Part shown: one piece after another, positions 5,418 to 12,437 of the stretch
Layout: every line of letters begins with the position of its first letter
Position numbering within the stretch: position 1 is the stretch's first letter
Origin: Betaproteobacteria bacterium
GTDB lineage: Bacteria > Pseudomonadota > Gammaproteobacteria > Burkholderiales > SG8-39
Assembly (NCBI GenBank): GCA_012274205.1
Contig: JAAOZY010000005.1
Coordinates: 1 to 17,571 of the forward strand
DNA: 17,571 nt
Reading direction: 5' to 3'
Notes under the pieces: generated by a model
Databases searched by the model: none
Seen by the model: the letters and a program-made list of their open reading frames with translations, nothing else
Told to the model about the DNA's origin: nothing
Program-made: the position numbers and the translations under genes

Positions 5418-7727
5418 TCAAAGCTTGACGCGATTGAGCCGCAACGCGTTGGTGACCACGGACACCGAACTCAATGCCATGGCGGCACCGGCGAACACCG
5501 GCGACAGCAGCAGGCCGAATACCGGGTAGAGCACGCCGGCGGCAACCGGGATGCCGAGCGCGTTGTAGCCGAATGCGAATGTGAGGTTCTGGCGGATATT
5601 GCGCATGGTCGCGCGCGACAGCACGGCGGCACGCGCAATGCCGCGCAGATCGCCCTTGACCAATGTCACGCCGGCGCTCTCCATCGCCACGTCGGTGCCG
5701 GTGCCCATGGCGATGCCAACGTCGGCGACGGCGAGCGCCGGCGCATCGTTGATGCCGTCACCCGCCATCGCGACCTTGCGTCCTTCGGCCTGCAGGCGCT
5801 TCACGTGACCGGCCTTGTCCGCGGGCAGCACTTCGGCGAGCGCCTCGTCGATGCCGAGCTGCCGCGCGACCGCATCGGCCGTGCGCTTCGAATCGCCGGT
5901 CAGCATGACGACGCGCACGCCCGACTTTTTTAGCGCCGCGATCGCGCCGATTGTGCTTTCCTTGATCGGATCGGCCACCGCTGCGATGCCCGCGGCCACG
6001 CCGTTCACGGCAAAAAACACCACGGTTTTGGCTTGCGCGCGCCAGGCCTCCGCACGGCCCTCCCACGCCGCGGTATCGACGCCTTTTTGCGCGAGATAGT
6101 TGCGGCTGCCCACAAGGACGATCTTGCCCTCGATCTCGGCTTGCACGCCGAGGCCGTTGCTTGCGTCGAATGCGCCGGCTGGCCGCGGCGTCAGTCCGCG
6201 CGCCTTTGCGCCTTCGACGATCGCGAGCCCAATCGGGTGCTCGGAAAGCAGCTCCACACCCGCGACCAGCGCGAGGGCTTCGGCCTCGGCAATGCCCTCG
6301 GCGATAAAATCGGTCAGCGCCGGATGCCCGAGGGTCAGCGTGCCGGTCTTGTCCACCACGACGATATCGATGTCACGCATGCGTTCGATCGCCTCCGCAT
6401 TGCGGAACAGGATGCCGGCGCGCGCACCTTGCCCCATGGCGACAGTCATCGAGATCGGCGTCGCCAGACCGACCGCACAGGGACAGGCGATGATCAATAC
6501 GGCGACCGCATTGATAAACGCGTACGCAAACCTTGGCTCGGGGCCGAAGAACCACCAAACGAGCGCCGTTGCGATGGCGATGGTGACCACGATCTGGACG
6601 AAGTAGGCCGCGATGATGTCGGCGAGGCGCTGGATCGGCGCGCGCGTGCGCTGCGCTTCGCTCACCATGTGAACGATGCGCGCCAGCAACGTATCCGCGC
6701 CCACTCGGCCGGCCTGAATGAGCATTGAGCCATTGCCGTTCACGGTGGCGCCGGTGACCTTGTCCCCAACCGCCTTTGCCACCGGCATCGGTTCGCCGGT
6801 GATCATGGCTTCGTCCACCCTGCTCGCGCCCTCGATTACAGTGCCATCGACCGGCACCTTCTCGCCCGGCTTGACGCGCAGGTGGTCGCCGACGGCCACG
6901 CTGGCTAGCGGCACCTGTTCCTCGACGCCGTCGGCGCGCACGCGCCAGGCGAGGTTGGGCGCGAGCTGCAGCAACTGCTGGATCGCCTGACTGGTCTTGC
7001 CCATGGCGCGCAGCTGCAGCACGTCGCCGAGCATCACCAGCGTCACAATCACGGCGGCGGCCTCGAAATAGGTGCCGACCGCGCCGTCGTGCTCGCGGAA
7101 CTCCGGCGGAAACCAGGCGGGCGCCAGCACGGCGGCGAGGCTGAACAGGTAGGCGAGTCCCACCCCCAACCCGATCAGGGTGTACATATTGAGTGCGCGA
7201 TGGGCGAGCGAGAACCAGAATTTGCGCAGGATCGGCCAGCCCACCCAGAGCACAACCGGCGTGCCGAGCGCGAACTCGATCCAGCCGCGCGGCCGCGGCT
7301 GGAGCCCGAACAGATCATGGATGCCGACCATCGGCGACATCGCGAGCACCACCAGCGGGATCGACAGCGCGACACCAGTCCACAGCCGCCGCGTGAGATC
7401 GCGCAGTTCGGCATCGTCCGCTTCCCCCGTGCCAGCGACCGGCACCAGCGCCATCCCGCATTTGGGGCAACTGCCGGGCTGAGGGCTGCGAATTTCCGGG
7501 TGCATGGGGCAGGTATATTCCGCGGCGTGCACGATGGCCTCGCGTATCGGTATCAGCGTCATGCCGCACTTCGGACAACTGCCCGGCGCGTCACGCACGA
7601 TCTCCGGGTGCATGGGGCAGGTGTAGCGGGTGCCGCTCACTGCCGCCGCGGCGTCTGGGAACGTGGAAGCCATATGCGGAGGAGTATGCGCGTGCGCCTG
7701 CTGCGACTGGTTCATGCCTGTCGTCAT
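5418..7727 (-). CDS. copA: Cu+-exporting P1B-type ATPase with two N-terminal HMBD modules
   Basis: Inner-membrane ATP-driven Cu+ exporter, 769 aa. The N-terminus lacks the usual CXXC HMA domain. It carries two tandem heavy-metal-binding modules: YTCPMHPEI at 35-43 with CPKCGM at 51-56, and YTCPMHPEI at 71-79 with CPKCGM at 87-92. Then follow the actuator TGE (310-312), membrane CPC (415-417), phosphorylation DKTGT with Asp459, the HP motif (497-498), nucleotide/hinge TGD (610-612) and GDGIND (656-661). Cu+-specific (P1B-1) signatures are CPC, YN at 721-722, and M750 with SS at 753-754. The frame is open upstream to 8078. ATG 7727 overlaps the preceding stop as ATGA, has GAAGGG about 7 nt before it and begins just ahead of the metal modules, so I chose it. 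It is last in a four-gene minus-strand operon. Confidence 0.95.
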   Translation of the reverse strand: MTTGMNQSQQAHAHTPPHMASTFPDAAAAVSGTRYTCPMHPEIVRDAPGSCPKCGMTLIPIREAIVHAAEYTCPMHPEIRSPQPGSCPKCGMALVPVAGTGEADDAELRDLTRRLWTGVALSIPLVVLAMSPMVGIHDLFGLQPRPRGWIEFALGTPVVLWVGWPILRKFWFSLAHRALNMYTLIGLGVGLAYLFSLAAVLAPAWFPPEFREHDGAVGTYFEAAAVIVTLVMLGDVLQLRAMGKTSQAIQQLLQLAPNLAWRVRADGVEEQVPLASVAVGDHLRVKPGEKVPVDGTVIEGASRVDEAMITGEPMPVAKAVGDKVTGATVNGNGSMLIQAGRVGADTLLARIVHMVSEAQRTRAPIQRLADIIAAYFVQIVVTIAIATALVWWFFGPEPRFAYAFINAVAVLIIACPCAVGLATPISMTVAMGQGARAGILFRNAEAIERMRDIDIVVVDKTGTLTLGHPALTDFIAEGIAEAEALALVAGVELLSEHPIGLAIVEGAKARGLTPRPAGAFDASNGLGVQAEIEGKIVLVGSRNYLAQKGVDTAAWEGRAEAWRAQAKTVVFFAVNGVAAGIAAVADPIKESTIGAIAALKKSGVRVVMLTGDSKRTADAVARQLGIDEALAEVLPADKAGHVKRLQAEGRKVAMAGDGINDAPALAVADVGIAMGTGTDVAMESAGVTLVKGDLRGIARAAVLSRATMRNIRQNLTFAFGYNALGIPVAAGVLYPVFGLLLSPVFAGAAMALSSVSVVTNALRLNRVKL

Positions 7728-8224
7728 GTCTGGCCCTTCGTAGAATTGCCGGTCGGAATAGGGCTGCGCGCGCTGTTCTGACCGGACAGCACCGGCACCA
7801 GCGTTCGGCAGGAGAGCACCAATACCGGCGGCAGGATCAGCCACTGCAGCAGCGGCGAAAGTCCAATGCCGAAAATCAGCGGCATGCCCGCCGTATAGCC
7901 CCAGCTGCCGGCGCGATAGACGTTGTACCACTCGCTCCATGCGGTATAAGCAATCGCGCTGATCACGAAAATTGCGCCGCCCGCCCATGGGCGCGATGCC
8001 GGCCAGTTCGCACGCCGAAGGACCAATCCGGCGAGCGCGAACGTCGCGAGTGCGATCAGGACGTCGCCGATGGAGCAATGCAGTAGTGCCCAGGCGACGG
8101 TCATGCTATCCGCATCAGCCCAGATCGTATACAGCCTGATCTGCGCGATTTCCCACGCAAGATTCAAGACGAAAGCGAGTGTCGACCAAAGCGCCGCGCG
8201 CGCCATAACGCCGGGCATCATCAT
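7724..8224 (-). CDS. Four-helix inner-membrane protein coupled to copA
   Basis: The 166-residue product is not of a family I can name with a function. Four membrane segments are visible, at about 10-30, 44-68, 81-100 and 115-140. Conserved-looking polar residues sit in or beside them: AWEIAQ (23-28), HCSIGD (49-54) and WSEW (96-99). His49, Cys50, Asp54, Trp and Glu could form a ligand or transport site (inference). A polar tail of about 25 residues follows. Its stop overlaps the copA start (ATGA), implying translational coupling and probably a role in the same pathway, such as assembly or metal delivery. The start is uncertain: 8224, 8221, 8218 and 8206 are all in-frame ATGs. AGAGGA lies rather far (about 14 nt) before 8224, so I chose it only tentatively. 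It lies 49 nt after the DUF302 gene. Confidence 0.8.
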   Translation of the reverse strand: MMMPGVMARAALWSTLAFVLNLAWEIAQIRLYTIWADADSMTVAWALLHCSIGDVLIALATFALAGLVLRRANWPASRPWAGGAIFVISAIAYTAWSEWYNVYRAGSWGYTAGMPLIFGIGLSPLLQWLILPPVLVLSCRTLVPVLSGQNSARSPIPTGNSTKGQT

Positions 8225-8273
8225 GGTGCGTGGAACGTCCTCTAATCCTGCGCGCCAGCGCCCAATCCGTGTG

Positions 8274-8663
8274 TCACGCCTTGAGGCTGGCGCAGACCCG
8301 CTGCAACAGTGCCCGCACTTCCTTGCCCAGGGCAGACACTTCCGCTTTGTCGACCAGCTTCAATACCGCCTCGGGGTCCATGAACGCAACCGTGATGCTT
8401 GCATCGGCTTCCTCGCGCACGACCACATTGCACGGCAGCAACAAACCGATGTCCGGTTCGGCTTCGATCGCGCGGTGGGCGAGCGGGGGATTGCACGCGC
8501 CGAGTATGCGATACGGCCGATGCTCGATATTGAGCTTGGCCTTCAGCGTCGCCTTGACATCGATATCGCTGAGCACGCCGAATCCCTCCTTCTTCAGGGC
8601 CTCGGTGACTTTCGCGACGGCGGCATCGAACGGTGGCTTTATGGTAGTGCTGAATCCGTACAT
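8274..8663 (-). CDS. DUF302 domain protein
   Basis: A single DUF302 domain of 129 residues, a compact family often found beside metal-efflux and sulfur or redox genes; its biochemical function is not established. The typical landmarks are present: YRILGACNPPLAHRAI (51-66) and LLPCNVVVRE (75-84), with Cys57 and Cys78 placed so they could be redox-active or bind soft metal (inference). No signal peptide is visible, so it is probably cytoplasmic. The ribosome site is excellent (AAAGGAGG about 6 nt before ATG 8663). It is the second gene of the minus-strand operon, after the Met-rich secreted protein (26 nt between them) and before the membrane protein. Its inclusion in a CopA operon suggests cytosolic copper handling upstream of export. 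Confidence 0.88.
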   Translation of the reverse strand: MYGFSTTIKPPFDAAVAKVTEALKKEGFGVLSDIDVKATLKAKLNIEHRPYRILGACNPPLAHRAIEAEPDIGLLLPCNVVVREEADASITVAFMDPEAVLKLVDKAEVSALGKEVRALLQRVCASLKA

Positions 8664-8689
8664 AAATCGCCTCCTTTCAAAGTTCGCGC

Positions 8690-9175
8690 TTATTTGGCGG
8701 GCATCGATTGCATTGCCTGATCGTGCTGCAGCATCTGCTCCATCATCATCTGCATCATGTCCATACGGCTTTCCATCATTTCCTGGCGCTGCGTCACGTC
8801 GCCACGTGTCGTATGTTTATGACCGCTCGTTGCGCCACTGCCGCTCCGGCCGCTGCCCATCATCATCGGGCCGCCCATGCCGTGCATCGCCTGCATGTTT
8901 TCCTGCATGGTCTGCATGTGCTCCTGCATCAGCTTCTGGCGTTCCAGCGGGTCGGTTGTCGCCCGGAGCTTTTCCATCTGCTGCTGCATGGTTTTCATGT
9001 TCTCCTGCATCTGGGACATTTGCTTGTCCATGTCCATGCGCATCGCCTGCCTGGCGGGGACCGTTCTTTTCTGCGCTGACACGGCAGGCGACGATAGGGA
9101 TTTGTCCTGCGCTGATGCGAAAGGCGCCGCCAGCGCGCCGGCCATGATTGCCGCGACGAGTATTGAGGTTTTCAT
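8690..9175 (-). CDS. Secreted Met-rich coiled-coil protein, putative periplasmic copper buffer
   Basis: 161 residues with a signal peptide (1-22, ending FASA-Q). The mature part is unusually rich in Met, about 28 in roughly 139 residues by my count. Two long Gln/Glu/Met helices (about 40-95 and 125-155, for example QMSQMQENMKTMQQQMEKL) look like a helical hairpin. A linker with GMGGPMMMGSG and GHKHTTRG joins them. Methionine-dense helices and MxxM/MxxxM spacing are typical of proteins that bind Cu(I) or Ag(I) outside the cytoplasm. No named family is assigned; remote relation to Spy/CpxP-like chaperones is possible. The start at 9175 has AGGA about 9-10 nt upstream and gives a clean signal peptide, whereas a longer frame to 9370 does not. 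It is the first gene of the operon ending in copA. Confidence 0.82.
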   Translation of the reverse strand: MKTSILVAAIMAGALAAPFASAQDKSLSSPAVSAQKRTVPARQAMRMDMDKQMSQMQENMKTMQQQMEKLRATTDPLERQKLMQEHMQTMQENMQAMHGMGGPMMMGSGRSGSGATSGHKHTTRGDVTQRQEMMESRMDMMQMMMEQMLQHDQAMQSMPAK

Positions 9176-9538
9176 AATGGTCTTTCCTTTAGGGTTGAGG
9201 AAAATCATGTTCCGGTTACTGGTAGTCACCGTTAGCCAAGGCGTACCCTGAGCGCAAGGCAACACATCGACGACCGCCTGGCGCGACGTCCGGGCGAGGC
9301 GCCGGCAAGACCAATCGCACGAACAATGCTTGTAGATGCAAATGGTTTGATCGTCCGTGCGGCATCGCACACAGCGCTGTTATGCCCCGTTGTTGCGCCG
9401 AGTTCACAACGACGCGCGGGTGGCGTGCCGCAGTCGCAGGCTGCGCGGTTCGAGTGCCACCGGTCTCCCATGGCGCGCTCCCGGTTGATGCGGTAATACG
9501 GGAAAGCCGGGCTTGCGCCTTGCTTTCCCGGCGGAGGC
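9176..9538. other. Intergenic region with the promoter of the copA operon
   Basis: These 363 bases hold no convincing gene. The right part contains a strong hairpin (9499-9530). The left part must contain the promoter of the leftward copA operon. An imperfect inverted repeat, CGGTTAC-tggta-GTCACCG (9213-9231, 6 of 7 pairs), lies 38 bp before the Met-rich ATG. No RTTACA-N4-TGTAAT box and no CueR-like dyad was found, so the operon's regulator is not evident. Confidence 0.5.
9499..9530 (-). terminator. Strong hairpin after the secreted Lys/His-rich gene
   Basis: CGGGAAAGC (9499-9507) pairs perfectly with GCTTTCCCG (9522-9530) across a 14-nt GC-rich loop, starting 9 nt past the stop at 9539. On the minus strand no U-run follows, so termination efficiency is uncertain. 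Confidence 0.5.
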
Positions 9539-9790
9539 TTACTTACCGTCCCGGGGATGGAAATGTTTGGTCTTGTCTTTGGCGGCGCTGGATTTGTCCG
9601 GCTTGGCGTCAGGGGTTCTCTGCGCAATGCCGGTTTTTTCCTCCATGTGGGAATGAGGCTTCATTTTCTTCTTGGGGGTTGTCTTTTCGACCTTGGCATC
9701 CGTCGGGGTGTCCGCTGCGGCGTTGGCGTTGAAAGCGAGCGCCGCCATGATGGCGAACAGGCTCGCAGCGAGGGGGGGTTTGAGTTTCAT
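9539..9790 (-). CDS. Small secreted Lys/His-rich protein
   Basis: 83 residues: a signal peptide (1-24, ending NANAA) and a mature part of about 58 residues, very rich in Lys, Asp, Thr and Pro and apparently disordered. A compact motif KPHSHMEEKTG (44-54) offers His46, His48 and Met49 as metal ligands. A second cluster, KHFH (75-78), lies near the C-terminus. I believe similar short proteins occur in other betaproteobacteria, but this is from memory. The start at 9790 has GGAG about 6 nt upstream; ATG 9802 lacks a site. It is transcribed away from copR-copS with 342 bp between the two starts, and its leftward promoter may share that region's copper box. Copper binding is inferred from composition and context only. 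Confidence 0.72.
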   Translation of the reverse strand: MKLKPPLAASLFAIMAALAFNANAAADTPTDAKVEKTTPKKKMKPHSHMEEKTGIAQRTPDAKPDKSSAAKDKTKHFHPRDGK

Positions 9791-10132
9791 GGATATCTCC
9801 ATCGACAGGTTAATTGGAACTGCTGCAATGTCGGTAATGTGCTCATCCGTTCTTTTCCGACAAGCTCAGTCTGCGCTGCCCCGCCCGTCTCCGACATGAC
9901 GGCACGATTACATTGCCGTCAGTTTGCGGCATCGCTGGCCGATCGAACGACCCACTCGGGCTGAAATCCGTACCGGCGAAGTCGGCGCTTGGATCTACTT
10001 CTTCCGGGCGCCGTTTAGCTTTCAGGCGCCCAACGAATAGATGACAGCGCCGTTACAAGTTTGTAATCTTCGGCAATCGGGGTCGGTCGCGTGCACAATT
10101 GGCATGCGCAACCACCGCCGCAAGGAAGAACG
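9791..10132. other. Divergent promoter region between the Lys/His-rich gene and copR
   Basis: These 342 bases contain the copper box at 10052-10067 and, on the plus strand, a CACAAT (10094-10099) that could be a weak -10 for copR. A lone ATTACA half-site at 9907 lacks a good partner. No gene is seen. Confidence 0.5.
10052..10067. promoter_or_regulatory. Copper box upstream of copR
   Basis: GTTACAAGTTTGTAAT matches RTTACA-N4-TGTAAT with one arm base different from the other two boxes. It lies 65 bp before the copR ATG, which fits autoregulation by CopR. All three boxes continue with CTT on the plus strand. Confidence 0.75.
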
Positions 10133-10813
10133 ATGAAAATCCTGATCGTCGAAGACGAACAGAAAACCGGCGACTATCTGAAACAGGGCCTGTCCGAGTC
10201 CGGCTTCGTGGCCGACCTCGCGCGCGACGGCCTCGACGGCCTGCACCTGGCCCTGACCGGCGACTACGATCTCGTCGTGCTCGACGTCATGCTGCCGAAA
10301 CTCGACGGATGGCAGGTGCTGCGGGAGATCCGGCGCAAGGGCAAGCACCTGCCGGTGCTGTTCCTGACCGCGCGCGATCAGGTCGAGGACCGGGTCAAGG
10401 GACTGGAATTCGGCGCGGACGATTACCTGGTCAAGCCGTTTGCGTTCTCGGAGCTGCTGGCGCGGGTGCGTGCGCTGTTGCGCCGGGGCAGGACCAGCGA
10501 GCCCGAGCTGTTGCAGGTGGCCGACCTGGAACTCGATCTGCTGCGCCGGCGCGTGACGCGTGCGGGAAAGCGCGTCGATCTCACCGCCAAGGAATTCGCG
10601 CTGCTCGAACTGCTGCTGCGCCGCCAGGGCGAGGTGCTGCCGCGCTCGCTCATCGCCTCCCAGGTCTGGGACATGAATTTCGACAGCGATACCAACGTGA
10701 TCGAAGTCGCGGTGCGGCGCCTGCGCGCAAAAATAGACGACGATTTCGAGGTGAAACTCATCCGCACCGTCAGGGGCATGGGCTACGTACTCGAAATTCC
10801 GGCGCCGGCATGA
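10133..10813 (+). CDS. copR: Heavy-metal response regulator, OmpR family (CopR/CusR type)
   Basis: DNA-binding half of a copper-sensing two-component system, 226 aa. The receiver domain (1-about 115) shows the acidic pocket EDE (7-9), phosphoacceptor Asp51 in VVLDVMLP, Thr79 in FLTA and Lys101 in VKPF. The OmpR/PhoB winged-helix domain (about 125-224) has LTAKEFALLELLLRR and a recognition segment with DTNVIEVAVRRLRAKID, ending GMGYVLE. The start at 10133 has AAGGAAG about 6 nt upstream. The frame extends upstream to 10091 but without a better start. The stop overlaps the kinase start (ATGA). A copper box 65 bp upstream points to autoregulation. Copper rather than another metal is inferred from the neighbours (CopA, cupredoxin, CusF-like). 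Confidence 0.95.
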   Translation: MKILIVEDEQKTGDYLKQGLSESGFVADLARDGLDGLHLALTGDYDLVVLDVMLPKLDGWQVLREIRRKGKHLPVLFLTARDQVEDRVKGLEFGADDYLVKPFAFSELLARVRALLRRGRTSEPELLQVADLELDLLRRRVTRAGKRVDLTAKEFALLELLLRRQGEVLPRSLIASQVWDMNFDSDTNVIEVAVRRLRAKIDDDFEVKLIRTVRGMGYVLEIPAPA

Positions 10814-12288
10814 TGCGGCCCCAGTCGATCACCTTCCGCCTCACCTTGTTCTTCTCCACGGCTTCGACGGCCGTGCTTATCGTGATCGGCTACCTGATCG
10901 GCGCCTTGGTGGAGGCGCATTTCGAGGAACTCGACCTGATGGAACTCGATGGCAAGCTGGAACTCGTGCGCCACACGCTGGCCGAGGTGCGCACGCCGGC
11001 CGGCATGGCTAATGTCCCGCAGAATCTTTCCGACGCCCTGGTGGGACATCACGGCCTGTCGGTCGCCGTGGTCGGAACGGAGCGCAAGCTGCTGTTCGAA
11101 TCGCCAGGCGCGGTCTTTCCCGCCGCCTTGCTCGAAGGCCGGCCGCCCGAAGATCCATCCACGCGCGCAAGGGCGGTGGTATGGGAACGGGACGGGCAGG
11201 GATACCTGGGCATTGCCGGAGCAGCGCTCACCGGAATCACGGGACAGGTGCCGCTGACGGTGGCTGTCGCGGTAAGCACTGAGCATCACCGCCTGTTCAT
11301 GCGAGCGTTCCACGAGCGCCTGTGGCTGGCCATCGCGGCAAGCATTGCGCTGACCGCATTGCTCGGCTGGATCGCCGCGCGCCGGGGACTCGCGCCGGTG
11401 CGCAATCTGGCGCGGCTGACGCACGGCATTTCCGCGAGTCGCCTCGGCGAGCGCCTGCCGCCGGAATCGGTGCCGCCCGAACTGATCGATCTGGCAGTTG
11501 CGTTCAACGACATGCTCGCCCGCCTTGAAGGCTCGTTCCGGCGATTGTCGGACTTCTCCTCGGATCTGGCGCACGAACTGCGTACCCCGGTGAGCAACCT
11601 GATGACCCAGACGCAGGTGGCGCTTTCCCAGACAAGGTCGGCGGACCAGTACCGTGAAGTGCTGTATTCGAACCTCGAGGAGTATGAACGGCTGGCGCGC
11701 ATGATTGCCGACATGCTGTTCCTGGCGAAGGCGGACAACCGGCTGATCGTGCCGAGTAGCGAATCGGTGGATCTGGCCGCTGAGGTGCGCGACCTATTCG
11801 GCTATTACGAAGCATTTGCAGAGGATCAGGGCGTCAGCCTCACTCTCAGGGGGGCAGCGCCCGTCCGCGGTGACAGGTTGATGATTCGACGCGCCTTGAG
11901 CAACCTGCTTTCAAATGCAATCAGGCACACGCCGCGCGGCGAATCGGTGAACGTCGCCATCGAGCAACACCAGTCAGGAGAAATTCAGTTGACGGTCGAA
12001 AACCCGGGGGAGGATATAGCGCCGGAGCATCTGCCTCGGCTGTTCGACCGGTTTTACCGCGCAGATCCGGCGCGCCACAAAGCACGCGGCGATGGCGCCG
12101 GACTTGGCCTCGCGATCACCAGATCGATCATCGCGGCACACGCGGGAACCATCCAGGCATTCTCCGCGAATGGATTGACGCGTTTCGAAGCCACGTTTCC
12201 TGCGGCGTGCTCGCACATTGACGCGGCGCACCCGCACGACGAACCGGCCCGAGCAGCCGAACAAGGTTGCGCAAGCGTCATGAAATGA
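10810..12288 (+). CDS. copS: Heavy-metal sensor histidine kinase (CopS/CusS type)
   Basis: Inner-membrane sensor kinase of 492 aa that presumably phosphorylates CopR. Transmembrane helix 1 (about 13-34) and helix 2 (about 170-192) flank a periplasmic sensor loop of roughly 135 residues. HAMP follows (about 192-244), then HisKA with His255 in SDLAHELRTP. The HATPase domain has an N-box with NLLSNAIRHTP (365-375), ENPG (397-400) and GDGAGLGLAI (427-436). The start at 10810 overlaps the copR stop; the next codon is also ATG (10813). The last 30 residues run past the ATPase fold and contain Cys467, His469, His474, His476 and Cys487, an unusual Cys/His tail. The gene converges on ccdA, with 149 bp between the stops and no clear terminator. 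Confidence 0.94.
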   Translation: MMRPQSITFRLTLFFSTASTAVLIVIGYLIGALVEAHFEELDLMELDGKLELVRHTLAEVRTPAGMANVPQNLSDALVGHHGLSVAVVGTERKLLFESPGAVFPAALLEGRPPEDPSTRARAVVWERDGQGYLGIAGAALTGITGQVPLTVAVAVSTEHHRLFMRAFHERLWLAIAASIALTALLGWIAARRGLAPVRNLARLTHGISASRLGERLPPESVPPELIDLAVAFNDMLARLEGSFRRLSDFSSDLAHELRTPVSNLMTQTQVALSQTRSADQYREVLYSNLEEYERLARMIADMLFLAKADNRLIVPSSESVDLAAEVRDLFGYYEAFAEDQGVSLTLRGAAPVRGDRLMIRRALSNLLSNAIRHTPRGESVNVAIEQHQSGEIQLTVENPGEDIAPEHLPRLFDRFYRADPARHKARGDGAGLGLAITRSIIAAHAGTIQAFSANGLTRFEATFPAACSHIDAAHPHDEPARAAEQGCASVMK

Positions 12289-12437
12289 GCGCGGGGCGCC
12301 GCCGACACCAGGAGCGAGACTTCCGACCTGCATAGCGCCCGCGTGCTCCGGGCAACACGCAATGATTCGAACTGCCGCTTGGGCACCAGAATTGCAGTTA
12401 CAACTCCTGTCCTTCGGACGTCCTGTTCTGCATCCTG

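Noticed and set aside
7728..8078. Longer N-terminus for CopA
   Set aside because: The added 117 residues overlap the upstream membrane-protein gene and are Arg-rich without domains; ATG 7727 has a ribosome site and ATGA coupling.
9447..9460. tRNA T-arm-like GGTTCGAG
   Set aside because: The flanking bases do not pair and no anticodon or acceptor stem is present.
9232..9627. Leftward 131-codon frame in the gap before the copA operon
   Set aside because: It overlaps the Lys/His-rich gene in another frame and spans its hairpin; low-complexity Arg/Pro/Ala product without features.
9907..9922. ATTACA half-site in the copR upstream region
   Set aside because: The other arm matches at only 3 of 6 positions.
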